Assembly: GCA_945878725.1 (NCBI GenBank)
Contig: CAMCTY010000002.1
Location: 62,001 to 126,000 of the forward strand
DNA length: 64,000 nucleotides
Direction of reading: 5' to 3'
Source: Bifidobacterium breve
GTDB taxonomy: Bacteria > Actinomycetota > Acidimicrobiia > Acidimicrobiales > Acidimicrobilacustridaceae
A program made the position numbers and the translations under genes. The notes beneath the pieces are model-generated. The model worked only from the letters and a program-made list of their open reading frames with translations. It did not search any database and was not told the DNA's origin. Each line of letters opens with the position of its first letter. Within the stretch, counting starts at the first letter, position 1. Positions 16,039 to 24,305 of the stretch are shown piece by piece.

Positions 16039-16707
16039 TCAGCCGACCAGAATGCGACGGACTGCGTCCTCTGACTCGGCGGTTACGAGGACGATGACTT
16101 CGTCTCCCGCGCCGAGGCATGTGTCCCCACGAGGCACAACCACATGCGAGTCACGCACGACGGCGACGACCGAGGAATCCCGAGGAAGACCGAGATCCTT
16201 CAATTGGACCCCTTCCGCCGGTGAGTTCGGAGCGAGTGTCACTTCGGAGAGTCGAGCCCGATCGTTCTCGAACGACAGCAGACGGACCAGCGAACCGACC
16301 GAGACGGCCTCTTCAACCAAGGCGGTGAGCATGTGCGGTGTCGACACCGAAACGTCGACGCCCCAACTTGCGTTGAACATCCACTCATTGGAGGGGTTGT
16401 TCACACGAGCCACGACGCGCGGCACGCCAAATTCCTGCTTGGCCAAAAGCGAGATGACGAGGTTGTCCTCGTCGTCGCCGGTCACGGCGACAACGACGTC
16501 AGCCTTCGAAGGATCTGCCTTGGCAAACTCCGTGACCTCACAACCGTCGATGTTTAACCACTCGACGCCAGCGGGTTCTTTATCGGCAAGCGCCTGCTGG
16601 ACGCGCTGCGGATCGACTTCGATGATCAACACCTCGTGACCAGCGGTGTGAAGTTCCGTAGCGATATAGGTTCCGACGTTTCCGCCGCCAGCGATGATGA
16701 CGCGCAT
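16039..16707 (-). CDS. TrkA-type K+ transport regulatory subunit (second of pair)
   Basis: A 222-residue RCK protein. The N-terminal RCK_N Rossmann domain starts VIIAGGGNVGTYIATEL with an acidic EVDP after beta-2 (NAD(H)-binding). A C-terminal RCK_C/TrkA-C domain of about 80 residues ends VTAESEDAVRRILVG. Such subunits gate Trk/Ktr potassium channels on the cytosolic face in response to nucleotides. Its ATG overlaps the stop of the upstream TrkA-type gene (TGATG), like the ceoB-ceoC pair of Mycobacterium. No membrane TrkH/TrkG partner is visible in the window. Confidence 0.88.
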   Translation of the reverse strand: MRVIIAGGGNVGTYIATELHTAGHEVLIIEVDPQRVQQALADKEPAGVEWLNIDGCEVTEFAKADPSKADVVVAVTGDDEDNLVISLLAKQEFGVPRVVARVNNPSNEWMFNASWGVDVSVSTPHMLTALVEEAVSVGSLVRLLSFENDRARLSEVTLAPNSPAEGVQLKDLGLPRDSSVVAVVRDSHVVVPRGDTCLGAGDEVIVLVTAESEDAVRRILVG

Positions 16708-17381
16708 CAGTGACTTCCTCCGTGAGATGCCGGCGCAGAGGCGAGGCGGCGATCGAGTTCCTCTAAACGGTCACCGGCCACCGCTACAAACACGACGTCG
16801 CCCTCTTGAGCGAGAAGTGCCGGTGAAACCAACTGGGCAACGCCCAAACGGGTGAGCGCCACCAAGCGGGTGACACCATCGAGTTCAATCCCAACTAGCG
16901 GATGTCCGGCCCACGAGGCCGGAACAACTCGCTCGACGAGACACACCTTGGCGCTTGGATCGACCCATTCGACTCCGGTCGTTTCTGGTTCGATGCGGCG
17001 CAACACACGCTCGATCGCCCAACCGACAGTGGCGACCGTGGAGATGCCGAGTCGTTCGTAGATCGCGGCACGACGCTGATCGTAAATACGAGCAACGACC
17101 CGATCGACATTGAAGAACTCGCGGGCTGTCCGGGCGATGAGGATGTTGGAATTGTCACCGTTCGTCACGGCCGCAAGAGCGTCCGCTCGTTCGATACCGG
17201 CGGCAATAAGCCTCAAACGGTCGAACCCGACTCCGACAATGGTGTCGCCGGTGAATCCTTCCGGAAGCCGACGAAACGCCGTCGCCTTTCGATCAATGAC
17301 TGCGACGGTGTGTCCTTGACTTACAAGAGTGGCGGCGAGACCGGAACCGACTCGACCACATCCGACGACGACAACATGCAC
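16707..17381 (-). CDS. TrkA-type K+ transport regulatory subunit (first of pair)
   Basis: A 224-residue RCK protein beginning VHVVVVGCGRVGSGLAATL, with an IDRK acidic loop for NAD and a TrkA-C domain at about 140-215. The GTG start at 17381 is chosen because GGGAGG lies 9 bases upstream; an ATG at 17438 would add 19 residues outside the family alignment. It is the first gene of a coupled pair with 16039-16707. Both subunits have complete N and C domains, so they may form a hetero-octameric gating ring. It is divergent from zwf across 182 bases. Confidence 0.88.
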   Translation of the reverse strand: MHVVVVGCGRVGSGLAATLVSQGHTVAVIDRKATAFRRLPEGFTGDTIVGVGFDRLRLIAAGIERADALAAVTNGDNSNILIARTAREFFNVDRVVARIYDQRRAAIYERLGISTVATVGWAIERVLRRIEPETTGVEWVDPSAKVCLVERVVPASWAGHPLVGIELDGVTRLVALTRLGVAQLVSPALLAQEGDVVFVAVAGDRLEELDRRLASAPASHGGSH

Positions 17382-17563
17382 TGCAGTACACCTCCCGGGC
17401 CCGACTGGGCACTCGGTCCGATCGTACGACTGACCCACGTCGATACCAAACCCATCACCGTTTGTTCACCTTTCTGTCAGATCTGTCGAGCGAAGCAAAC
17501 CCTCGACAAAGCCCTACTGACTAGGTTGATCAGTCCACGCCTCTCCGATCGGGAGTCTGCTTC

Positions 17564-18985
17564 ATGCCCTTGATGTCAACGCCCATTGATCTTCCCCGCT
17601 CTGATCTTCTTGTGCTTTTTGGCGCCTCCGGCGATCTGGCCAGAAAGAAGCTCTTCCCCGCTATCTACCGGCTGGAAGCCCGCGGTCGACTCAATGTTCC
17701 GGTAATCGGCGTCGCCCGCAACGACTGGACGAACGGCGATCTGCGTAACCATTGCCGCGCATCGATCACTGATGCCGATGAGTTCTGGGATGAAGCGGCG
17801 TTCGACCGACTCGCCGACAAGTTGACCTACTTCAGGGGTGATTACAACGATCCCGAGACCTTCGTTCGTCTGAAGGTTGCTACCGGCGACTCCCAAAACC
17901 CGATCTTCCACTTCGCCATTCCGCCCTCAATGTTTGCGACGGTGGCCAACGGAATCGCCGCCGCCGGACTCGACAGTGGCGCTCGCCTCATCATCGAGAA
18001 GCCGTTCGGACGCGATTACGAGTCGGCCGTTGAGCTCAACGCGACTCTCCACGAGCATTTTCCCGAATCGGCAATTTTCCGAATCGATCATTTCGTCGGC
18101 AAAGAAGCCCTCCGGAGTCTGCTCGTAACGCGGTTCGCTAACGCAATCGTCGAACCACTCTGGAACAGGAACTTCGTTTGCTCCGTGAAGATCACGATGT
18201 CGGAGTCCTTCGGGGTCGAAGATCGTGGAGTCTTCTACGACTCGGTCGGAGCACTGCGCGACGTCGTACAGAACCATCTCCTGCAAATGGTTGCGCTCCT
18301 GGCAATGGAGCAACCAGTCAACGAACACTCACGTTCACTGCGCGATGAGAAGGCCAAAGTCCTCGAAGCGTGTCGTGCCATTGAGCCGGAGAACTTCGTG
18401 CGCGGCCAGTACGAGGGCTATCTCGACGTTGCCGGAGTAGCGGCCGATTCCGACACGGAGACCTATGCCGCTTTCCGACTCGACATCGATTCACCCCGAT
18501 GGAGCGGTGTTCCGTTTTTCTTGCGCGCCGGCAAGTCGCTCGGTGAAACCGTGACCGAGATGACGATTGAGTTCAAGAGCCCCCCTCGTCCACTCTGGAT
18601 CGACGAGCACTCCCATGTTCCGAACAACTCGATCCGCATTGAGGTCAAGCCGGAGAGCTTCGCCGCCATCACGTGGCTCCATAAAGAACCCGGCGAGACG
18701 ATGATGCCGTCGGCGATAACCCTCGCGCCGCCACCCGACGAACGAGCCGACACGGGACCAGAGCCGTACGAGTTGCTGCTTGAAGAAGCGATGAAGGGTG
18801 ATCCCACGCTCTTCGCCCGCGAGGATTCCGTTCTTGAGTCATGGCGAATCGTCGAGAAGATCCTCACCAATGCCCCGGCGGTTGAACGCTACGAACAGGG
18901 AACGTGGGGGCCGACAGGTGGGCGGAAACTGACGGAAGAATTCGGCGGTTGGCCACAAGAGCCTCCCGTGCCGTCAGAAGGCTGA
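17564..18985 (+). CDS. zwf: Glucose-6-phosphate 1-dehydrogenase
   Basis: A 473-residue G6PD catalysing glucose-6-phosphate + NAD(P)+ to 6-phosphogluconolactone, the entry to the oxidative pentose phosphate pathway. The coenzyme loop LFGASGDLARKKLFPAIY is at about 17-34. The catalytic signature RIDHFVGKEA (His as general base, Lys binding phosphate) is near 172-181. The second-domain EKPFGRD motif is also present. The start ATG at 17564 follows GGGAG. The length is close to the family norm of about 480-510. A histidine phosphatase gene follows after 10 bases and is probably co-transcribed. Confidence 0.93.
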   Translation: MPLMSTPIDLPRSDLLVLFGASGDLARKKLFPAIYRLEARGRLNVPVIGVARNDWTNGDLRNHCRASITDADEFWDEAAFDRLADKLTYFRGDYNDPETFVRLKVATGDSQNPIFHFAIPPSMFATVANGIAAAGLDSGARLIIEKPFGRDYESAVELNATLHEHFPESAIFRIDHFVGKEALRSLLVTRFANAIVEPLWNRNFVCSVKITMSESFGVEDRGVFYDSVGALRDVVQNHLLQMVALLAMEQPVNEHSRSLRDEKAKVLEACRAIEPENFVRGQYEGYLDVAGVAADSDTETYAAFRLDIDSPRWSGVPFFLRAGKSLGETVTEMTIEFKSPPRPLWIDEHSHVPNNSIRIEVKPESFAAITWLHKEPGETMMPSAITLAPPPDERADTGPEPYELLLEEAMKGDPTLFAREDSVLESWRIVEKILTNAPAVERYEQGTWGPTGGRKLTEEFGGWPQEPPVPSEG

Positions 18986-18995
18986 CGGACAACCA

Positions 18996-19562
18996 ATGGC
19001 ATCGAACCTCTACGTCGTTCGCCACGGCGCCACGGAGTGGAGCAAGAACGGACGCCACACGGGACTTACCGACATCCCACTCGTCACGGAAGGCGAAGAG
19101 CAGGCCCGCACAACAGGCCTGATCCTGCAGCGGGAACATTTCGCGCTTGTCCTCACCAGTCCGCTGCAACGGGCGCGTCGCACCTGCGAACTCGCCGGCC
19201 TCGGCGATCAGGCGGAAGTCGACCACGATCTTCTCGAATTGGATTACGGGGATTACGAGGGAATCACCACCTCCGAAATCCGCGAGACCATCCCGGACTG
19301 GTCAATCTGGTCCGGCGACTGCCCGAACGAGGAGACGCTCTCGGACGTCGCCGTCCGCGTCGATCGGGTGATTGAGCGAGCACGCGCCGTCGACGGCAAT
19401 GTCGCCGTCTTCGCTCACGGTCATGTGCTTCGCGTTCTCACTGCCCGCTGGTGTGACCTCGCTCCGGTCGAGGGTCGCCGCTTCGTGCTTGACCCGGCGA
19501 CGCTGAGCATTCTCGGATGGGAACGCGAGAACGCCGCGATTCTTCAGTGGAACCTGCGCTGA
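18996..19562 (+). CDS. Histidine phosphatase family protein (phosphoglycerate mutase-like)
   Basis: A 188-residue protein of the RHG superfamily. The active-site motif VVRHGATEW with nucleophile His10, the PLQRARRTCELAG helix with the second Arg, the Glu in LDYGDYEG, and the second catalytic His in FAHGHVLRV are all present. Members dephosphorylate phosphorylated small molecules such as sugar phosphates. Co-location with zwf suggests a sugar-phosphate substrate, but this is inference. It lacks the insertions of true dPGM-type mutases, so phosphatase activity is more likely. Confidence 0.85.
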   Translation: MASNLYVVRHGATEWSKNGRHTGLTDIPLVTEGEEQARTTGLILQREHFALVLTSPLQRARRTCELAGLGDQAEVDHDLLELDYGDYEGITTSEIRETIPDWSIWSGDCPNEETLSDVAVRVDRVIERARAVDGNVAVFAHGHVLRVLTARWCDLAPVEGRRFVLDPATLSILGWERENAAILQWNLR

Positions 19563-19694
19563 TCTGACGAATTCTTCTCGAGTTTCGTGCGGGGCCAGGC
19601 CGACCCCATGCAGGCGCAGCCCGACTCTGACACGCTGTAAATCACCTCGCGCACCAGCGCACATGCTCGGCCCAATCGATCTTTGGAGAATCCA

Positions 19695-20888
19695 ATGCCT
19701 GACGCAGTAATCGTCGACGTCATCCGCACCCCCGGCGGCAAACGAAATGGATCGCTCTCCGGATGGCACCCAGCTGATCTTGCCGGGGAACTGCTCGCCA
19801 CACTCGTCGAACGCAATGACCTCGATCCTGCCCTCGTGGAAGATGTGCTCATGGGCTGCGTGAGTCAGGTCGGTGCTCAATCACTCAACATCGGGCGCAA
19901 CGCGGCACTCGCCGCCGGGTTCCCTGAATCCGTGCCGGCGACAACCATCGATCGTCAGTGCGGATCATCGCAACAGGCCGCTGCCTTCGCGGCGCAGTCG
20001 GTCATGGCCGGCGTACATGACATCGTGATTGCCGCTGGCGTCGAAGTGATGAGTCTGGTGCCGATGGGTGCGAGCTTTGGTAAGGGTGTCGGATTTCCGT
20101 TCGGGCCTCGGGTCGAAGCCCGCTATGCCGACGAAGGCGGCCTTATTCCTCAGGGGCTTTCCGCTGAACTGATCGCGGAGCAGTGGGGAATCACTCGCGA
20201 CGAACTCGACGCGTATTCGGCGCAGTCGCAACAGCGGGCTGCACGTGCGCGAGATGAAGGTCGTTTCGAACGCGAACTCCATACTGTCGAGGCAAAGCGT
20301 CGCGACAAGGATTCCGGCGAAATGATTCCGACGGACGGTCGTCTTTCCGCCGACGAAGGAATCCGTGACGAAACGACTGCGGAGAGCCTTGCGAAGTTGA
20401 AGCCCGCGTTCCTCCCGGAGGGACTCGTGACTGCGGGCAACTCATCGCAGATCACCGACGGCGCATCAGCAGCGCTGATCATGAGCGAAAGCGCGGCATC
20501 CCGACTCGGCCTCACCCCTCGGGCCCGCTTCCACTCGTTCTCTCTTGCCGGGGTCAACCCGCGCATCATGCTGACCGGTCCGATTCCGGCAACGCAGAAG
20601 GTGCTCGCCCGAGCCGGACTCACAATCGACGACATTGATCTCATCGAGATCAATGAGGCCTTCGCTTCCGTCGTGCTCGCATGGGAACGCGAAATCCATC
20701 CCGACATGGACAAGGTCAATGTCAACGGTGGCGCCATCGCCCTCGGGCATCCGCTCGGCGCGTCAGGCACCAAATTGCTTGGCACCCTTCTCTGCGAACT
20801 CGAGCGCACCGGAGGCCGGTTCGGTCTCCAGACCATGTGTGAAGGTGGCGGCCTCGCCAACGCCACGATCATCGAACGTCTTGGGTAG
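19695..20888 (+). CDS. Acetyl-CoA acyltransferase (thiolase)
   Basis: A 397-residue degradative thiolase of the FadA type. Acyl-accepting Cys89 is in DRQCGSSQQ. The CoA-binding IEINEAFA, the HPLGASG catalytic His loop, and the C-terminal CEGGG with the second catalytic Cys are all present. It cleaves 3-ketoacyl-CoA with CoA in beta-oxidation. The ATG at 19695 is preferred because GGAGA is 6 bases upstream; the TTG at 19683 overlaps that ribosome site. It is transcribed alone, with no FadB partner next to it. It might complete the CoA pathway of the 4.8-8.8 kb genes, though the loci are 11 kb apart. Confidence 0.9.
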   Translation: MPDAVIVDVIRTPGGKRNGSLSGWHPADLAGELLATLVERNDLDPALVEDVLMGCVSQVGAQSLNIGRNAALAAGFPESVPATTIDRQCGSSQQAAAFAAQSVMAGVHDIVIAAGVEVMSLVPMGASFGKGVGFPFGPRVEARYADEGGLIPQGLSAELIAEQWGITRDELDAYSAQSQQRAARARDEGRFERELHTVEAKRRDKDSGEMIPTDGRLSADEGIRDETTAESLAKLKPAFLPEGLVTAGNSSQITDGASAALIMSESAASRLGLTPRARFHSFSLAGVNPRIMLTGPIPATQKVLARAGLTIDDIDLIEINEAFASVVLAWEREIHPDMDKVNVNGGAIALGHPLGASGTKLLGTLLCELERTGGRFGLQTMCEGGGLANATIIERLG

Positions 20889-20963
20889 ACGCCCTCCGCT
20901 CCTCGGAACCCCCGGCAGTGGCTCTAGCCTCTGGCGGAACGTTGTCGTCCAGGGAGTCGAAGC

Positions 20964-21284
20964 ATGAAGCATCGAGTGATCAACGGTCTTGTCCTGCTTG
21001 GAGCGATCGCGGCAATCTATTCGGGCTTTGGCTTCTGGCCGGTGCTCTTTGCGGCCGGCGCGGCGTGGTTGATCCTTCGCACGGGCGTGCTGATGCTCGG
21101 CGGGCTGGCCAGGCCCATCCCGGAACCACTTCCGGCCGGCGAGATGCGCAAAGTCAAGATCCGCTATCGCTGTGACATTTGCGGGGCAGAACTGCGGATG
21201 ACCGCCGCTCCCGACGAGGATCCCGAAGCGCCCCGCCATTGTCAGGACGAGATGACGCTCATGGCCCCTATCGACGAGATCTGA
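20964..21284 (+). CDS. Small membrane protein with C-terminal zinc-ribbon-like segment
   Basis: A 106-residue protein with two short hydrophobic stretches (about 7-24 and 27-48) that may form a hairpin in the membrane, followed by a cytosolic tail. The tail has CDICGAELRM (about 71-80) and a later His-Cys pair (RHCQDEM). This CxxC plus HC arrangement could bind zinc. GGAG precedes the ATG. Function unknown. Confidence 0.7.
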   Translation: MKHRVINGLVLLGAIAAIYSGFGFWPVLFAAGAAWLILRTGVLMLGGLARPIPEPLPAGEMRKVKIRYRCDICGAELRMTAAPDEDPEAPRHCQDEMTLMAPIDEI

Positions 21285-21414
21285 CGAGCCAAAAGCCCGT
21301 CGTTCAGGTTGTCCCCAGCCTGTGGACAGCATTGGGGAGGGTTACGACTGTGTAACTTGCCGGACAGGTGTCGTCCACGTCCCCGCCACCCGAAAGAATC
21401 CGGTAAAAGCCCAG

Positions 21415-21738
21415 CTAGCGATACTGAGTGGCCGTGATTATGCCGGCAAGGATGCAACCCAGTCCGCCGAGGAGCCACCAGTTGCTTGCGGCGCCGGGAA
21501 TCAGCAGATCGACATAATGCAGGAAGATGATCAGCAGGCCCAGGCCGAACAGGATCAGCATCACGATTGGCACCCATCGGGCACTCACCGTCTGCGAGCG
21601 CGGTGTCGGTGGGGTGTAGCGGGTAGAGGCCCCGGGCGAACCCGACGGGGTTCCCGGGCTGACATCGGTTTGGGCCGACTTCTTGGGAGTCACCCGGCCG
21701 CCGCCGGTCTTTTTGGAGGATCGCTTTTCGTTGGCCAT
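21415..21738 (-). CDS. crgA: Cell division protein CrgA
   Basis: A 107-residue protein with a basic N-terminus (KRSSKKTGGGRVTPKK), the YTPP motif, and two membrane helices (VPIVMLILFGLGLLIIFL and the C-terminal WWLLGGLGCILAGIIT) ending TQYR, as in CrgA proteins, which recruit FtsZ/FtsI-associated factors at the septum in actinobacteria. The ATG at 21738 gives the family start; an upstream start would add 21 residues. Its position, divergent from trpG and next to pknB, matches the origin-proximal locus of Mycobacterium and Streptomyces. Confidence 0.9.
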   Translation of the reverse strand: MANEKRSSKKTGGGRVTPKKSAQTDVSPGTPSGSPGASTRYTPPTPRSQTVSARWVPIVMLILFGLGLLIIFLHYVDLLIPGAASNWWLLGGLGCILAGIITATQYR

Positions 21739-21839
21739 TTCGAGGCCGATCGTAGCGTCATCGCCGCAACCGGGTTCACCGATTCCCCTCAACAACGTCA
21801 TGAACAGCCTCTGGGGCCGGAGCGATAGGGTCGCCTCCG

Positions 21840-22421
21840 ATGGCTGCCCGAATTCTTGTTCTCGACAATTACGACTCGTTTGTCTTCAACCTCGTCCAGT
21901 ACCTCGGCGAGATGGGGGCTGAGCCAACCGTCCACCGAAGTGACGCCCTGTCGATCGAGCAGATCATCGACATTGCCCCGGACGGAATCCTGATCAGCCC
22001 CGGACCCGGACGCCCTGAAGATGCCGGTATCTCGATCGAGGTCATCACCCAACTCGGCGGGAAGATCCCGATCTTCGGCGTCTGTCTCGGTCACCAGTGC
22101 ATTGGTCAGGTCTATGGAGGCGACGTCGTTCGTGCGCCACAAATCATGCACGGAAAAACATCGCTGATCTCACACGGCGGCGTCGGTGTCTTTGCCGGAT
22201 TGCCCGATCCATTCGAAGCGACCCGCTATCACTCACTCGTTGTCGAGCGCAGTTCGATTCCCGACGTGCTTGAGATCACTGCGCAAACCGAGGACGGACT
22301 CGTCATGGGCCTGCGTCATCGAGAGTTCGATGTCGAAGGTGTTCAGTTCCATCCGGAGTCGATACTCACGGTCGGCGGCCATCAACTCGTCGGCAACTTC
22401 CTCGAGCGCTGCGGCAACTAA
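21840..22421 (+). CDS. trpG: Anthranilate/aminodeoxychorismate synthase glutamine amidotransferase subunit
   Basis: A 193-residue class-I glutamine amidotransferase that supplies ammonia to TrpE or PabB. It has the NYDSFVFNLVQYL start, oxyanion-loop PGPG, nucleophile Cys in GVCLGHQC, and the His/Glu pair in QFHPES. No synthase partner (trpE/pabB) is nearby, which is usual for this locus in actinobacteria, where the subunit can serve both pathways. It is convergent with pknB and separated by a hairpin. Confidence 0.92.
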   Translation: MAARILVLDNYDSFVFNLVQYLGEMGAEPTVHRSDALSIEQIIDIAPDGILISPGPGRPEDAGISIEVITQLGGKIPIFGVCLGHQCIGQVYGGDVVRAPQIMHGKTSLISHGGVGVFAGLPDPFEATRYHSLVVERSSIPDVLEITAQTEDGLVMGLRHREFDVEGVQFHPESILTVGGHQLVGNFLERCGN

Positions 22422-22431
22422 TTCCGCATGC

Positions 22432-22462
22432 GGAACGCCGATGCCTCAGGCATCGACGTTCC
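22432..22462. terminator. Hairpin between trpG and pknB
   Basis: GGAACG...CGTTCC arms enclose a CGATGCC/GGCATCG inner stem with a 3-base loop, between the convergent stops at 22421 and 22470. A shorter palindrome (TTCCGCATGCGGAA) sits just before it. Confidence 0.6.
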
Positions 22463-22469
22463 GGAGTTC

Positions 22470-24239
22470 TTAGGGCGTCGAGACCGTCGTCGTGGAAGCC
22501 GGCGTCGTCGTGGTTGTCGTGGTAGCCGCAGGGCCACTCGACACGACGAGAGCAACCGTTGCTCCCTTGGCGAGCTTCGTGCCACCAGCCGGATTGGTGC
22601 TGATGACTGAACCCGACGGAACCGTCGACGACGACTGCTGCGTTGTCGTCACCTTGAACCCGAGTTGTCCAAGTTGATTCGATACCGTCGTCGCGTTCTG
22701 TCCGATCAGATTGTTTGGAACTTCGACCTGAGCCGGGCCGCTCGACACCGTGATCTGCACGATCGAATTCTTCGTGGCCATCGTGTTTGAGGTCGGGCTC
22801 TGGCTGATGACCTGACCAAGCGGAATGGTGTCGCTTGCTAGTTCCTTGACCTCGGGAATGAAGCCACTCGTTTTCAGTAGCGACTCCGCGGCAGCCTGTG
22901 TGCGCCCTACAACATCAGGAATCTTTGCGTCACCGATACCGCCGCTCACGACGATCTCGATAGCTGCGCCCGAGTCGGCCTTCGTGTTGCCCTTGGGGTT
23001 TTGTTCAAACACCTGATTGAGCGGAACCGTGTCGTTGGTCTGATTCTTCACCGTGACCTTAAAACCCTGATTTCGCAGGTTATTCGTAGCATCAACGACG
23101 TTCTGCCCGGTGACGTCGGGAACCTCAACCTGAGCTGTCGACTTGCCCATGTTCGAACCGACGAACAAAAGGATTCCGCCGATGACCACGAGCAGGCCGA
23201 CGAGAAGCCCGACATAGAGACCGGTGCGATTCTTGTCCGGAGGTGTTGCCTGGGGAAGACCAGTCGTGTGCGGACCAAGCGGACCGCCACCGGCGATCAT
23301 CGTGGTGGGAACGGCAGTTGTTGCATCGCCGGCAACACCCGCGACGATTGTCGCCCCTGCTGCGGCACCGGCAAGACCTGTTGCAGAAACCGGCTGACCT
23401 TCGAGGAAGCGGCGAAGATCGGAACGAAGATCCTCCGACGAGGGATAACGAAGGAACGGATCCTTGTTGAGGAGTTTCATGTCGATCGCTTCGAGCGATG
23501 ACGGAACATTCGAGTTGATGCGGCTCGGCGGAAGCGGTTGCTCCTGCACATGCTTGTACGCCACGGCAACAGGCGAGTCGCCGGTGAACGGCGGACGCGC
23601 CGTGAGCATCTCGTAGAGCACGCAGCCAAGCGAATAGAGATCGGAACGCGGGTCAACCGCGTGACCCTGAGCCTGTTCAGGCGAGAAGTACGTGGCGGTA
23701 CCCATGACGGCACCGGCCTGCGTGAGATTTACCGCCGCATCACCGGTTGTTGTGGCCTGGGCAATACCGAAGTCCGCGACCTTCACCTGACCGGTGGGTG
23801 TGATGAGGATATTCCCAGGCTTCACATCGCGGTGAATAACGCCATTGCGATGAGCGAACGCCAGAGCGGCAGCAACATCAGCGGTGATCTCCGCTGAACG
23901 GTTGGGATGAAGCGGACCCTCGGTCTGGATGATCTCCGAGAGCGGTCGACCCTCCACGTATTCCATGACGATGAAGTAGGTGCCGTACTGCTGACCCCAG
24001 TCGTAGACCGCCACGATGTTCGGATGGTTGAGGTTGGCAGCCGCTTGGGCCTCTCGGCGAAAGCGCTCGACGAACGCATCGTCACGGGCATGCTCCGGGA
24101 AGAGCACCTTGACAGCGACCGGTCGATCAAGAAGGAGATCACGGGCGAGATAGACGTCGGCCATGCCGCCGCGGGCGAGCTTTCGGTGCAGCTCGTATCG
24201 ATCGTTGAAGATTGTGGGTCCAGCCGGGGAGTCAGTCAT
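22470..24239 (-). CDS. pknB: Serine/threonine protein kinase PknB with PASTA repeats
   Basis: The 589-residue membrane kinase controls actinobacterial cell growth and division by sensing peptidoglycan. In order: a kinase domain (about 11-275) with glycine loop KLARGGMAD, ATP Lys in VAVKVLFPE, catalytic HRDVKPGN, DFG in VADFGIAQA, and an activation loop rich in Thr; a juxtamembrane linker; one TM helix (GLYVGLLVGLLVVIGGILLF); three extracellular PASTA domains; and a Thr-rich tail. Mycobacterial PknB has four PASTA repeats, so one is missing here. GGAG is 5 bases before the ATG. It is the last gene of the fhaA-fhaB-pstP-rodA-pbpA-pknB operon. Confidence 0.95.
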   Translation of the reverse strand: MTDSPAGPTIFNDRYELHRKLARGGMADVYLARDLLLDRPVAVKVLFPEHARDDAFVERFRREAQAAANLNHPNIVAVYDWGQQYGTYFIVMEYVEGRPLSEIIQTEGPLHPNRSAEITADVAAALAFAHRNGVIHRDVKPGNILITPTGQVKVADFGIAQATTTGDAAVNLTQAGAVMGTATYFSPEQAQGHAVDPRSDLYSLGCVLYEMLTARPPFTGDSPVAVAYKHVQEQPLPPSRINSNVPSSLEAIDMKLLNKDPFLRYPSSEDLRSDLRRFLEGQPVSATGLAGAAAGATIVAGVAGDATTAVPTTMIAGGGPLGPHTTGLPQATPPDKNRTGLYVGLLVGLLVVIGGILLFVGSNMGKSTAQVEVPDVTGQNVVDATNNLRNQGFKVTVKNQTNDTVPLNQVFEQNPKGNTKADSGAAIEIVVSGGIGDAKIPDVVGRTQAAAESLLKTSGFIPEVKELASDTIPLGQVISQSPTSNTMATKNSIVQITVSSGPAQVEVPNNLIGQNATTVSNQLGQLGFKVTTTQQSSSTVPSGSVISTNPAGGTKLAKGATVALVVSSGPAATTTTTTTPASTTTVSTP

Positions 24240-24305
24240 ACAGCTCCAACTCTACTTTCGAAGCAGTCGCCCGGTATCGCACCTCGACGAGGACGGATTT
24301 GCCGA

